Both the position numbers and the translations under genes were made by a program. DNA of 64,000 nucleotides from CAYMPH01 sp964392365 (lineage in GTDB: Bacteria; Spirochaetota; UBA4802; UBA5550), in NCBI GenBank assembly GCA_964392365.1, contig CAYMPH010000013.1, positions 50,653-114,652 of the forward strand. The letters run 5' to 3'. This document shows positions 1 to 8,702 of the stretch, piece after piece. The notes beneath the pieces are model-generated. The model did no database searches, was not told where the DNA came from, and saw nothing but the letters and a program-made list of their open reading frames with translations. Every line of letters starts with the position of its first letter. Position 1 is the stretch's first letter.

Positions 1-172
1 TGAAGGACTGAAAAAAGCAGGAATGGCCGAAGGATACCAGTGTGCTGTTGTTGAACGGATTGCTGCATGGCTTACGGTACTTGGAGTAAAATTCAAAATT
101 GTACCTGAGATTAAAGGCTGCCTCATGCGGGATACCGGTAAATGCAGTTATGAAATAAGATTCAGCTTTTAA
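1..172 (+). CDS. C-terminal fragment of an unidentified protein (possibly ATC-hydrolase-like)
   Basis: An open frame enters from the left edge (codons in phase from base 2) and ends at TAA 170-172, giving 56 residues. The fragment ends in a pattern of Cys, a short loop, Cys and then alternating aromatic residues (CLMRDTGKCSYEIRFSF). This resembles the C-terminus of L-2-amino-thiazoline-4-carboxylate hydrolase-like or V4R-like small domains, but too little is visible to assign a function. It ends 26 bases before the start of the next gene on the same strand, so the two may be cotranscribed. The reading frame is clear; the family suggestion is weak. Confidence 0.5.
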   Translation, partial: EGLKKAGMAEGYQCAVVERIAAWLTVLGVKFKIVPEIKGCLMRDTGKCSYEIRFSF

Positions 173-198
173 TAATAAACTAAGAAAAGGTGATTTCA

Positions 199-1335
199 AT
201 GAATACCGGATCAAAACTCACAAGACGGCAAATTCTTCAGATAAGCGGATCAGGAATAATAGCTGCAGGCGCTGCAGGATTATTAACCTCGTGTGGAGGA
301 CCGGTCAGAAATGATTTTGAGAAAATGAATAAAAATTCCGGGAAAAACAGCAGAATCACTGATGATGTTTTTGAAATATTAAAATACGCCTCACTTGCTC
401 CAAGCGGTCACAATATGCAGCCATGGTTTGTTAAAGTAAAATCACAAAATGAATTTATTATCGGCTCCGATAAAGACAGATGGCTGACTGCTGTTGATCA
501 GGAGAATAGAGAGGCGTTGTTAGCGATAGGAGCATTTATTGAAAATTTCTGTTCAGCAGCTTCATCATTTGGTTATGAAGCAGAAGTTCAGGCAATAGCA
601 AAAAGTTCACTCGATTCTGACATTGCAAACATTAAATTAAAAAAAACCAGAACAGGAAGTTTCGATCTAAAAAAAATCTCATTAAGAAGAACTGTTAAAA
701 AAGGTTTACTTTCTCACGAGCTAAAGGCTGATGATATTAAAAAAATTTCAGCTAATGGGCCAGGCCGTATTTTTTATTTCCCGAGAAGCAAAAATCATTC
801 TCAATGCCTCACAGACTGGACAATAGAATCATACACTCACCAGACATGGAGAGATGATGCACAGAAGGAGCTGGCGGAATGCATTAGATTTAAAAAAGAT
901 GATGCGGAAAAATACGGATATGGATTAACAGCGGAAGGAATGGAAATAAATGGTATTGCCGGATGGTACGTAAGAAATTTCATGAATAAAAAAGATGTTA
1001 TGGGTAAATCATTCCGTGAACAGGGTATTGATGTATATTCCAAATCTGCAAGAGAAGGAGCAGGATGGATAATAATAACAAGTAAAAGCAGCAAAGTAAC
1101 TGATTTGCTCGATACCGGAAGGCTGTTCCAGAGACTTGCCTTATCTGTTAGAGAAATGAATATTGGACTGCATCCCATGACCCAGATACTTGAAGAAAAA
1201 AAATGGAGAGATCAGATGACTGCCATGCACAGGCCAGGTGTGATTCCTCAGTTTATTCTGCGAGTTGGATATCTTAACTCGTATCCTGATCCTGTTTCAA
1301 TCAGAAGGCCTGTTGAATGGTTTGTAAAAAATTGA
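199..1335 (+). CDS. Tat-exported nitroreductase-family lipoprotein
   Basis: The 378-residue protein begins with a twin-arginine signal (TRRQILQ, Arg9-Arg10), a hydrophobic stretch and a lipobox ending at Cys32 (LLTSC). It should therefore be exported folded, with cofactor, and lipid-anchored. The mature part contains the nitroreductase signature ASLAPSGHNMQPW near residue 65 and a C-terminal PMTQ segment, as in Acg-like FMN nitroreductases. A GTG at 190 is in frame, but ATG 199 is preferred because AAGGTGA sits at normal Shine-Dalgarno distance. The substrate is unknown; proteins of this kind often sit near redox or degradation genes. The family call rests on the N-terminal motif and is fairly safe; catalytic activity is inferred. 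Confidence 0.75.
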   Translation: MNTGSKLTRRQILQISGSGIIAAGAAGLLTSCGGPVRNDFEKMNKNSGKNSRITDDVFEILKYASLAPSGHNMQPWFVKVKSQNEFIIGSDKDRWLTAVDQENREALLAIGAFIENFCSAASSFGYEAEVQAIAKSSLDSDIANIKLKKTRTGSFDLKKISLRRTVKKGLLSHELKADDIKKISANGPGRIFYFPRSKNHSQCLTDWTIESYTHQTWRDDAQKELAECIRFKKDDAEKYGYGLTAEGMEINGIAGWYVRNFMNKKDVMGKSFREQGIDVYSKSAREGAGWIIITSKSSKVTDLLDTGRLFQRLALSVREMNIGLHPMTQILEEKKWRDQMTAMHRPGVIPQFILRVGYLNSYPDPVSIRRPVEWFVKN

Positions 1336-1372
1336 AACATAATGAATTGACCTGTATCCGGGAATATTTTAA

Positions 1373-2113
1373 ATGAAAATAAAAATTCTGGGTAATGGCG
1401 GAGCCATTAATGACGGACTTCCCTACAATGCATTTATAATTGACAAAAAATTACTCGTTGAAACACCTCCGGATATAATGCTTTCTCTCGCAAGAGAGAA
1501 TATTCAAATTGATTCCATTGGAGAAATTTTTATATCCCACATGCATGGAGATCATTGTTTTGGATTTCCATTTATGATCCTTCGTTTTTATCTGAATTCC
1601 ATCAAATCCGGAAAACAGAAAAAGATAAAATTATATGCACCTCAAAAAGGAAAGATTTTTTTAATGGATCTTACAACAATGGCTCTCTCAGCAGAACACC
1701 CTGCATTAAAATGGATTGAAGATAATATTGATTTTATAAATATATCCAGTTTGAAAGAAGTTCAAATGCATAATTCTACTGCAGAATTGTATTTAATGGA
1801 TCATTATGAAGAAACCTATGCATTCATTTTAAAGAAAAACAATAAAAACATCTTTGCTTATATTTCTGATACTAAATGGTCTGAAAGTGTAGCCGGCCTT
1901 TTAAGCAAAAATCCAAAAAAAGTTATTGTTGATTTAAATGGCGAGATTGATGATCCTGTACCGGTCCATCTTGCAGAACATGAACTTATCGGGAAAGGTT
2001 TTAAATGCATTGATACAGGAACTATTTTTTACGGAACTCATTTGAAATATAATAAAATAAGCAATAATAATAGAATCCATTATGCAACTCCAGGCATGGA
2101 AATTGATATATAA
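1373..2113 (+). CDS. MBL-fold metallohydrolase (RNase Z/arylsulfatase-like branch)
   Basis: This is a 246-residue metallo-beta-lactamase-fold protein. The metal-binding signature HMHGDH lies near residue 56. Later ligands are plausible in HYEE and SDTKW (Asp), and a C-terminal GTHL His completes the set. It has no signal peptide, so it is probably cytoplasmic. The N-terminal MKIKILGNGGAI is typical of small MBL proteins related to RNase Z and AtsA-like hydrolases. The stop overlaps the start of lnt by 32 bases, so the two are translationally coupled. The substrate cannot be read from sequence; a tRNase Z role is possible, but the protein is divergent from that family. Confidence 0.75.
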   Translation: MKIKILGNGGAINDGLPYNAFIIDKKLLVETPPDIMLSLARENIQIDSIGEIFISHMHGDHCFGFPFMILRFYLNSIKSGKQKKIKLYAPQKGKIFLMDLTTMALSAEHPALKWIEDNIDFINISSLKEVQMHNSTAELYLMDHYEETYAFILKKNNKNIFAYISDTKWSESVAGLLSKNPKKVIVDLNGEIDDPVPVHLAEHELIGKGFKCIDTGTIFYGTHLKYNKISNNNRIHYATPGMEIDI

Positions 2114-3641
2114 CCTGAAAAACAAAATATTTGAAAAAATAATTTACAGTACTATTACAGGATATATCTTAACTGTGATATCTGCTATAATATTTTTTCT
2201 TTCATTCACGCCGGCCGTTCACGGATACACAGCTTTTTTATCATTAGTTCCATTTTTCTATGCTCTTTCAAAAACCGGTTCAATTAAAAAAGCCGCTCTT
2301 ACAGGAGCAATATGGGGGATTTCATTATCAATTTTATTCTCAATCCCGTTATATTATGCGCTCGTTACTGAATATGAATTCAGCATAATATTTTCTACAC
2401 TGCTGATATTTGTTTCTGTGTACATTCCTTATGCAATAATATATGGAGTATTCGGAATTTCATTCATTTATTTTTTTGATAAAAAGAATATATGGTTTCC
2501 TTTTATTGCTGCTTCTCTCTGGATTCTCGTTGATTACACTATGAACATAACACCGTTTTTTCTTCCATGGGGCTATGCAGGATATTCGCAAACATCGAAT
2601 ATATTTATACAGTTCAGCGATATTTCAGGAATTTTCGGAGTTACTTTTATAATAGTTCTGATAAATTTACTGCTTACCGGAATACTAATTAATAAAAAAG
2701 AAAATTTAAAATTTTCATCTTTAATTATTTTTTTTATAATAATTTCAGCAGCTATATACGGCAATTTAAGGATACAAAGCATTAACCGCTTGATCCAATC
2801 GCCGGATAAAAACGTAATTAAAGCTGCAGTAATTCAGGGCAATTTCAGTTCAAAGGAAAAGTGGGATTCAAAAAATACAGCCGCAGTCATCAATACATAT
2901 ATCAATATGACAAAGCAGATTATCGGAAAAGCAGATATAATCGTTTGGCCTGAAACCGTTTTAAACTCAAGTGATACAAACAATCTGGAAATCATATCCG
3001 GCATGTCATCGCTTCTAAAAAATAATCAGATATTTATTTCAGGCGCAACCAGATATGACACAAAAAAGATCATCTACAATTCTATATTCACAGCAGATAA
3101 AAACGGACTCGGCTACATTTATGACAAAAAAATTCTTTTCCCGTTTACAGAGACTTCCCTTTCAGGGATGTCATCAGGAAATTTTATGGATTCTCCTGCT
3201 GTTTTCAATACAGGCAAAACAAGATCTATATATAAAAATGATTCAGGTATTTTCGGCTATACAATATGCTTTGAAACTATTTATCCTGAATATGTCAGAA
3301 AAATTAAAAATCTCGGAGCTGAAGTTTTAATAAATGTAGCGAACGATTCCTGGTTTGGCAATACGTATGAACCTTATATGCAGCTGTATTCCACAATTGC
3401 TCGTGCTGTAGAAAACAGATTCTATGTTTTACGAGCATCTAACAGCGGAATTTCTGCAATTATATCTCCATCTGGAGAAGTTCTAAGCTCAGCTGAGTTA
3501 AACAAAAGAGATAAGATAGTATCCTCAATAAAAATAATGAAGATACCATCTTTTTATTCGAAAGCAGGAGACTGGATTATAGTTGTTTCTTTATTAATAA
3601 TAATTATATCTTTAGCTCTTCAGTTAAAATCTAAAAAATAA
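2082..3641 (+). CDS. lnt: Apolipoprotein N-acyltransferase
   Basis: Lnt transfers the third acyl chain to the N-terminal Cys of lipoproteins in the inner membrane. The 519-residue protein has about six hydrophobic segments in the first 225 residues, then a carbon-nitrogen hydrolase domain and a C-terminal TM helix. The catalytic triad is visible: Glu in VWPET, Lys in KKILFPF and Cys in YTICFET. FFLPWGYAGY is the usual Lnt membrane motif. The start at 2082 lies inside the preceding MBL gene; TTG 2103 is an alternative, and neither has a strong ribosome site. The presence of Lnt fits the many lipobox proteins in this window and a diderm cell envelope. Confidence 0.93.
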   Translation: MQLQAWKLIYNLKNKIFEKIIYSTITGYILTVISAIIFFLSFTPAVHGYTAFLSLVPFFYALSKTGSIKKAALTGAIWGISLSILFSIPLYYALVTEYEFSIIFSTLLIFVSVYIPYAIIYGVFGISFIYFFDKKNIWFPFIAASLWILVDYTMNITPFFLPWGYAGYSQTSNIFIQFSDISGIFGVTFIIVLINLLLTGILINKKENLKFSSLIIFFIIISAAIYGNLRIQSINRLIQSPDKNVIKAAVIQGNFSSKEKWDSKNTAAVINTYINMTKQIIGKADIIVWPETVLNSSDTNNLEIISGMSSLLKNNQIFISGATRYDTKKIIYNSIFTADKNGLGYIYDKKILFPFTETSLSGMSSGNFMDSPAVFNTGKTRSIYKNDSGIFGYTICFETIYPEYVRKIKNLGAEVLINVANDSWFGNTYEPYMQLYSTIARAVENRFYVLRASNSGISAIISPSGEVLSSAELNKRDKIVSSIKIMKIPSFYSKAGDWIIVVSLLIIIISLALQLKSKK

Positions 3642-3645
3642 ATTT

Positions 3646-4647
3646 TTAATTAGGTTTATATTTATTCATCATTTCAATTTTCTGCTTTTCCATATCCTCT
3701 CTTCTTCTGAAAGAATCGGCCTCTTCGCCAAAAGTGCTGTTTTGAAGATTTAAAATTTTCTCTTTCTTCTGGTCTTCGTTCAGCTCTTTGTCATTTTGGA
3801 TTTCCTTGTATGCAGCAGCATATGCCTGTTCTTTCTGTTTCTCTGCATCCATGGTTTTATCAACTTCTTCAAGTCTCTGAACTACATCAGGAGTAAAAGT
3901 TTCTTCGCGGAATTGTTTTATTTTAATGCTTTTATCAGCCTCAGACATTTCTTTTAAATCTTTTGAGTAGGTTTCTATTTTTTCAGTGTAGCGGGCATAT
4001 GGCTTTCTGTTTTTTTCCACTTCATCAGTATCATTTCCCCACATATCTTTATTCAGCTGCTTTATTTTTTCCTCTTTTTCCCTGCCATAAAGGTTCTGAT
4101 CACTCACAATCCCGGCCCTTCTTATCGGATATTCCTGAGACTTGAGCGATGCTCCGAAAAGCATATCTGCATCTTTTTCGCCGAAAGTCTCAACCTGCAT
4201 CTTTCTCATTTTTGCAAGCACACCTAAAAAGTCTTCAGTCGTTTTCAGATCTTTAAGATTATTAATCTCTGCTGCGAGTCTCTTTTCGTAATCCAGATAT
4301 TTCTTATATATCTCTAAAAGTTTGTCTGCTTTTTCAGGTTCCATAGAACTGTATAGATATTTTCTTACAGCTTCTAAATCTTTAAATGATTCCTGAAGAT
4401 ATTTAAAAAATTTAAGAGTATATTTATTTACTAAATTATCTTTGAAAAACTCATCGCTTTTATGTGTGCTGAAATCAACTTTCTTTAAATATTCCCTCAC
4501 ATCAGAATAACTTAATTCATCAGAACCTCCTGAAATGTAAGGAGTATTAGACGGGGATAAAATTTTAATAACTACATTAACCGTAATAATAATTAAAACC
4601 AGAATTACAGCTGAAATAATTATATTCTTCTTAGACATACTAAACAT
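3646..4647 (-). CDS. Lipase-specific foldase (lipase chaperone)
   Basis: This is a Lif/LipB-type steric chaperone that folds the secreted lipase in the periplasm. An N-terminal membrane anchor (about residues 5-27) is followed by a variable stretch. Then comes a helical, highly charged domain containing FFKYLQESFKD, a degenerate form of the Lif signature RxxFDYxLSAxGE. The rest is predicted coiled helices rich in Lys and Glu. ATG 4647 is preferred over the more upstream ATG 4653 because GGAGA lies just ahead of it. It lies directly downstream of the lipase gene on the same strand, the usual lip-lif order, but a hairpin with a T-run separates them (4660-4691). The assignment rests on helix pattern plus context; the motif is divergent. 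Confidence 0.75.
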   Translation of the reverse strand: MFSMSKKNIIISAVILVLIIITVNVVIKILSPSNTPYISGGSDELSYSDVREYLKKVDFSTHKSDEFFKDNLVNKYTLKFFKYLQESFKDLEAVRKYLYSSMEPEKADKLLEIYKKYLDYEKRLAAEINNLKDLKTTEDFLGVLAKMRKMQVETFGEKDADMLFGASLKSQEYPIRRAGIVSDQNLYGREKEEKIKQLNKDMWGNDTDEVEKNRKPYARYTEKIETYSKDLKEMSEADKSIKIKQFREETFTPDVVQRLEEVDKTMDAEKQKEQAYAAAYKEIQNDKELNEDQKKEKILNLQNSTFGEEADSFRRREDMEKQKIEMMNKYKPN

Positions 4648-4659
4648 ATACATTCTCCA

Positions 4660-4691
4660 TAAAAAATCAGGCTGTTTTTATACAGCCTGAT
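4660..4691 (-). terminator. Intrinsic terminator between lipase and foldase
   Basis: A perfect 10-bp stem (4666-4675 with 4682-4691, loop of 6) is followed, reading the minus strand, by a T-run at 4665-4660. It sits after the lipase stop and directly ahead of the foldase ribosome site. Read-through would give less foldase than lipase mRNA. Confidence 0.75.
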
Positions 4692-4724
4692 ATATTTGTT
4701 AAAACCGATATTAAAAATTTAGTC

Positions 4725-5612
4725 TTAATAGCCTTTGGCTTTCAAATCAGCAACAAGTGTAACATAGAACTGTGGAGCATCGAAACCTGGAGTAACGCCG
4801 AAAAGCTGATTTACTATATTCAAATGATCAACTCCGCCAGCCCACCATGCACCCTCAGTAACGCCTCTAAAAGTTCCCCATTTAGCAGATGTAACAGAAA
4901 CTAATCCGTCATTATCGCCTTCGTAAGCTTTACAGATAAGCCATGGAACTTCAAGTATAATACTGTTTGAAACATATTTTATTTTTGATGCATAACTCTG
5001 ATAATAAAGACCTGAAATATTCGGAACACTTGGATTAAAAATATTATTCATGTATGGTCTTGTTACTTCAATACCATTTTGAAGAGAATTCGGATTTTTA
5101 TCACCAAAAACGAATGCATATACGAAATCAAGAGCTCCGCCGACTAAAGACCAGCCTTGTTTTGGTACAATGTTTAAAATAAAATCTGCAACTGAGCTTC
5201 CTCTATGAGGTCCGGAAATACTTGTATATGAAGCAACTTTTGGAGAAAGTCCCAGATTGGTTATTGCATATCTTGTGTATAAAGTTCCGTGTGAATGGCC
5301 CACAATATTAGCCTTTGTTTTTCCTGAAATTGCAAGGATATTAAGAAATTGCTGTTTGAAAGAAGCTGCTTTATTTGCAGTTGAATCCATACCATTTACA
5401 GAAGTAATATAAACATTTGCGCCTTCATTTTCCAGAGCGCTTTCCAATCCCCACCAGTAATCTACGATATTAACTATTACTGCTGAAGCACCCATACCAT
5501 GCGCAAGCACGATTGGATATTTGGTATCACACTTAGGAGCGCTGCCTGAAGCAAAAACCATAGTAGGTATGATCAAACTAATAAAAACTGCAACCATCAA
5601 TTTACTTTTCAT
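4725..5612 (-). CDS. Secreted triacylglycerol lipase (family I.1/I.2-like)
   Basis: This is an alpha/beta-hydrolase that would cleave long-chain acylglycerols outside the cell. Residues 1-21 form a Sec signal peptide ending in VFA. The oxyanion strand is YPIVLAHGMG (about 32-41). The nucleophile elbow is GHSHG with Ser107, the catalytic Asp probably lies in GDNDGLVS, and the His in VDHLNIV. These residue contexts match Pseudomonas/Burkholderia lipases, which need a Lif foldase, and a foldase gene follows. GGAGG stands just ahead of the ATG. Expression is likely driven by the promoter at 5657-5685 with a palindromic site beside it. The pair is unusual outside Proteobacteria and may have been acquired. 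Confidence 0.9.
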   Translation of the reverse strand: MKSKLMVAVFISLIIPTMVFASGSAPKCDTKYPIVLAHGMGASAVIVNIVDYWWGLESALENEGANVYITSVNGMDSTANKAASFKQQFLNILAISGKTKANIVGHSHGTLYTRYAITNLGLSPKVASYTSISGPHRGSSVADFILNIVPKQGWSLVGGALDFVYAFVFGDKNPNSLQNGIEVTRPYMNNIFNPSVPNISGLYYQSYASKIKYVSNSIILEVPWLICKAYEGDNDGLVSVTSAKWGTFRGVTEGAWWAGGVDHLNIVNQLFGVTPGFDAPQFYVTLVADLKAKGY

Positions 5613-5656
5613 ATATCCTCCAATTTTTTTCTTATAATTGCATTACTTATAATAAC

Positions 5657-5685
5657 AATATAGGAAGATTGATAAAAAAAGTCAA
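5657..5685 (-). promoter_or_regulatory. Sigma70-type promoter of the lipase gene
   Basis: Reading the minus strand: -35 TTGACT (5680-5685), a spacer of exactly 17, and -10 TATATT (5657-5662), about 45 bases before the lipase ATG. Both boxes are close to consensus. Confidence 0.7.
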
Positions 5686-5691
5686 TAAAAA

Positions 5692-5705
5692 ACCGTCCAG
5701 ACGGT
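5692..5705. promoter_or_regulatory. Palindromic operator candidate upstream of lipase
   Basis: ACCGTCCAGACGGT has two perfect 6-bp arms around two central bases. It lies 6 bases upstream of the lipase -35 box. Its size and form fit a TetR-family operator. A TetR gene occurs in this window at 26465-27031, but nothing in the sequence links the two. Confidence 0.45.
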
Positions 5706-5963
5706 ATAAAAAAGTTATAAAAATGAACATTTTAACGATTAATTATTAAATTTATTACAAAATAAGAGCTTTTTTATAAACAAAATAATTAAATTGAATA
5801 TAAATATGTAAAACGAGGTTTGAGAATAGAAACAAAGTTTAAATAAAAAAACAAGGTTTAATAGCTGATATAAATGCTTTTTATATGTTAAAGTTATACT
5901 ATTATTTCTTCAAATAAATTATCACTGAACATCCGGCAGATATTTCCAGAAAATTCAATCCAC

Positions 5964-6647
5964 TCAAACTCTCTTCAGCCAGGAACGATAACCTGAAATA
6001 ATAAACAACAGTATAAATACAAGGTATAATGCCGGATACTGTTCAAAAGACTTAAAGCTCTCATGTACAGCAAATGCAGCAGGAAGAATCAATATAGCAA
6101 ATAATGCTGTTGCCGATCCCATTAATAATCCAGCCAGGGCATCGCTTGGATAATGCACCCCCAGATACAGTCTCAGATAAAACATGGCAGGTATCATCCA
6201 GCCGCTGATAATAATTCCGGGAAAACCGAATTGATAGCATATGAAAATTACACTCATAGTTGTCCAATAGAGATGACCGGAAGGAAAACTTTCCATTTCT
6301 TTGGAGCCGTGACCCGGATCGCGATTTTCAATTACTATTCCAATATTTTTCTGCAATTGAATATTTGCATAAGGGCGGCGGCGTTTGATAAATAATTTTG
6401 AAGGAATAAAAGCCAGCTGCGCGAGAGAGAAACCCATAAGAATAAGCATAGAGAGTTTAAGAAAAGCATCCTGTCCTGCAAATATTCCGAGAATCGCACT
6501 TAATCCAAGGATTAATAACCAGAAAGGTCCATCACCCATAAAAATAAGTAATTTCAATGGAAGAAACTCTCCAAATCGGCTTAAATAGGATTTTTTTAAA
6601 AACTGCGCGTCGATTTGTTTCATTTTATTTATAAATTCTTTAATCAT
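5964..6647 (-). CDS. PAP2-family membrane phosphatase
   Basis: This is a 227-residue integral membrane phosphatase, probably acting on a lipid phosphate such as undecaprenyl- or phosphatidylglycerol-phosphate. The three-part PAP2 signature is complete: KLFIKRRRPYA (motif 1), PSGH (motif 2) and LRLYLGVHYPSD (motif 3, with the catalytic His). At least five hydrophobic helices surround these motifs, with the active site expected on the outer face. It is transcribed alone, divergently from the alpha/beta hydrolase at 6809. The exact substrate cannot be deduced. Confidence 0.88.
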   Translation of the reverse strand: MIKEFINKMKQIDAQFLKKSYLSRFGEFLPLKLLIFMGDGPFWLLILGLSAILGIFAGQDAFLKLSMLILMGFSLAQLAFIPSKLFIKRRRPYANIQLQKNIGIVIENRDPGHGSKEMESFPSGHLYWTTMSVIFICYQFGFPGIIISGWMIPAMFYLRLYLGVHYPSDALAGLLMGSATALFAILILPAAFAVHESFKSFEQYPALYLVFILLFIISGYRSWLKRV

Positions 6648-6714
6648 TCTTTAAAAAACAAATTAAGCAGTCATTGTGTCAATTATAAACTAATTACTTT
6701 AATTAATTTTAGTT

Positions 6715-6742
6715 TTGACTTTTAAATGGTAATTTCTATACT
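6715..6742 (+). promoter_or_regulatory. Promoter of the alpha/beta hydrolase gene
   Basis: TTGACT (6715-6720), a 16-base spacer and TATACT (6737-6742), about 65 bases upstream of the ATG at 6809. Confidence 0.6.
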
Positions 6743-6808
6743 TCTTTGCACTGAATAAAGGTTTCAAAATTTTATTAAAAAAACAGGGATTAATCAGGAG
6801 ATTTTAAA

Positions 6809-7750
6809 ATGGGAAATTTTTCAAGAAAAACAGTTTATATCGCAATTGCAGCAATTCTAATTATTACAGGATCCGTATTATATTTTACTGCACCGGCTTT
6901 TTTATACAACAATGCAATGAGCGGCTTGCGTAAAGATTCAAAGGTTACAATCAAATCAGTCGATATTCCGGATTTCAAAATAGTTTACGCGGAAGGCGGC
7001 ACCGGTGATACAGTAATTATGCTTCACGGATTCGGCGGAAACAAAGACAACTGGATGTATATTGCAAAATATTTTACACCCGAATATCACGTAATTATCC
7101 CTGACCTTCCAGGTTTCGGCGACACATCGAAACCGCAAAATTTAAAATACAACATAATGTCTCAGGTTGAAAGATTAAATTTATTCGTAAAAGCATTGAA
7201 ACTGGAAAAATTTCATATAGTCGGAAATTCAATGGGCGGCAGCATTGCAGGAAACTACGCTGCAAGTTATCCTGAAATGGTTAAATCCCTCGCATTATTC
7301 GATTCTGCAGGAGTTGCAACTCCGGTAAAAAGTGAACGCACTCTGCTTCTGGAAAAAGGTACGAATTTTCTTGTTGTCAAAGATGTTAAAGGATATGATA
7401 AATTACTGGAAATGAATTTCGTTAAACCGTTTCCCATTCCTTCATTAATAAAAAAATATCTGGCAGAGCAGGCAATAAAAGCAGGTACATTTAACGATAA
7501 AATATACAGCGACATTTCTAATAATGATTTATCCAATCTCGAAAGCAGATTAGACAAAATTACTGCTCCGACATTAATCCTTTGGGGGGATTCAGACAGA
7601 GTCATTCATGTTTCAGCTGTTCCTGTTTTTGAAAAGAAAATAAAGAATTCCAAATCAGCAATAATAAAAGAATGCGGACACCTTCCAATGATGGAAAAAC
7701 CTGTAGAAACATCTAAAATATATCTGGATTTTTTAAAAGGAAATAAATAA
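6809..7750 (+). CDS. Membrane-anchored alpha/beta hydrolase
   Basis: The 313-residue protein has an N-terminal hydrophobic anchor (about residues 9-29) and a classical alpha/beta-hydrolase fold. The oxyanion motif is MLHGFGG, the nucleophile elbow GNSMGG, the acid is probably Asp in WGDSD, and the catalytic His lies in CGHLPMMEKP. The cap and C-terminal arrangement resemble lipase/esterase or 2-hydroxymuconic-hydrolase-like members, so an ester is the likely substrate. An SD-like CAGGAGA precedes the ATG at 6809. It is monocistronic with its own promoter; the hairpin at 7805-7834 probably terminates it. Periplasmic orientation of the catalytic domain is inferred. Confidence 0.85.
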   Translation: MGNFSRKTVYIAIAAILIITGSVLYFTAPAFLYNNAMSGLRKDSKVTIKSVDIPDFKIVYAEGGTGDTVIMLHGFGGNKDNWMYIAKYFTPEYHVIIPDLPGFGDTSKPQNLKYNIMSQVERLNLFVKALKLEKFHIVGNSMGGSIAGNYAASYPEMVKSLALFDSAGVATPVKSERTLLLEKGTNFLVVKDVKGYDKLLEMNFVKPFPIPSLIKKYLAEQAIKAGTFNDKIYSDISNNDLSNLESRLDKITAPTLILWGDSDRVIHVSAVPVFEKKIKNSKSAIIKECGHLPMMEKPVETSKIYLDFLKGNK

Positions 7751-7804
7751 ATTTAAAAACAAAATCAATAAAATTTATATAATATCACAATCATTAATGT
7801 GCAT

Positions 7805-7834
7805 TGCCGGTTTCTCGCATAGAGAATACCGGCA
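7805..7834. terminator. Bidirectional hairpin between convergent genes (single-arm repeat relative)
   Basis: A stem made by 7805-7816 and 7822-7834 (arms sharing GCCGG and GAGAA) is followed by T-rich sequence. It lies between two convergent genes. The same arm sequence occurs in the larger repeat at 10810-10894, so this is both a likely terminator and a partial repeat copy. Confidence 0.6.
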
Positions 7835-7848
7835 TTTTTATAAAATAA

Positions 7849-8325
7849 TTACTTATGCAGTTTTTTCAGCTCATCACTTATCATTATTATATGTTTTTTT
7901 TCCTCATCAATAATACTATTAACCCATTTCTTTCCAATATGCTCCGGAACAAAATTTTTCATGCCCTGGTAGAATAGAATAGATTCCTTTTCAGCTGTGA
8001 ATGCTGCCAGCAGCACTTCCTTTGCTGAAGAAAGGTCAATTTCTTTTTTATAGAAAATTTTAGTCTCAGCCAGAGATTGCAGGTAGAGAACTTCCTCATC
8101 ATATGGATCAAATATCTTTGAGGTTTTCTCCTGTTTATCGAGCTTGCCCCTCATTTCTTTAAATGTTTTCTCGTGAGCAACTTCCATTACGCTTAGAGAT
8201 GTAAGCAGTTTTTTAAGAGCCTCATCAGATATTTTTTCCGCTGCATCTTTATAAAATTTTGAACCGTTGCGCTCGATCTCTTCTGCCATTTCAAATATAT
8301 TATCCGCATTAAAATTAAAACTCAT
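7849..8325 (-). CDS. Ferritin-like / rubrerythrin-type di-iron protein
   Basis: This is a 158-residue four-helix di-iron protein. Likely metal ligands are in EMAEEIERNGSKFY (helix 1), VMEVAHE (helix 2), AEKESILFY (helix 3) and DEEKKH (helix 4). The C-terminal rubredoxin domain of classical rubrerythrins is absent. Such proteins handle peroxide or store iron in anaerobes and microaerophiles. The frame extends upstream to 8382, but ATG 8325 is chosen because a strong AAAGGAGG stands 5 bases before it. It is monocistronic and convergent with the hydrolase at 6809. The electron donor is unknown. Confidence 0.85.
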   Translation of the reverse strand: MSFNFNADNIFEMAEEIERNGSKFYKDAAEKISDEALKKLLTSLSVMEVAHEKTFKEMRGKLDKQEKTSKIFDPYDEEVLYLQSLAETKIFYKKEIDLSSAKEVLLAAFTAEKESILFYQGMKNFVPEHIGKKWVNSIIDEEKKHIIMISDELKKLHK

Positions 8326-8702
8326 AATATCCTCCTTTATAAATAATTCCGGAACTCCGGAGACAACCACCCTGCACTTCATAAATAAAACTTCTGGTCA
8401 TTTTTTTTATTTTCTTTATTATATAGATTGTCCGATGTTTAATTCTTTCAGCGATGTTGTCAATTATTTATTTATCGGGCCTTTAAAAGCGGCTCTGATA
8501 CCTAATAAATAATTCAAATTTAATAAAATGCCTCTGACCTGAATAACAGAAAAAACAAATCACCTTGACAATATAATTCTTTTTTCTGGTATAATCTTTA
8601 AAATATCAGAAAATATTTGAATATATCATATAATTTAAAGTTCAGCCCTTTATTGACAAAAAGACATTGTATATTTAATTGATAAAAATTCAGGATGCAA
8701 AT
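8326..8702. other. Divergent intergenic region
   Basis: This holds the upstream regions of the ferritin-like gene (minus) and the YkgJ-like gene (plus). TTGACA at 8565-8570 is followed 19 bases later by TATAAT at 8590-8595, a plausible but widely spaced promoter for the plus-strand gene. A second TTGACA at 8653-8658 lacks a good -10 box. A short dyad (CCGGAGTTCCGG) lies near 8350, just upstream of the ferritin-like gene. Confidence 0.4.

Larger units (their letters stand above)
5613..5963. other. Intergenic region upstream of lipase and downstream of the PAP2 gene
   Basis: These 351 bases hold the lipase promoter and palindrome near 5657-5705. The remainder (5710-5963) is very AT-rich. No coding frame, RNA gene or repeat could be recognised in it. 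Confidence 0.6.
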
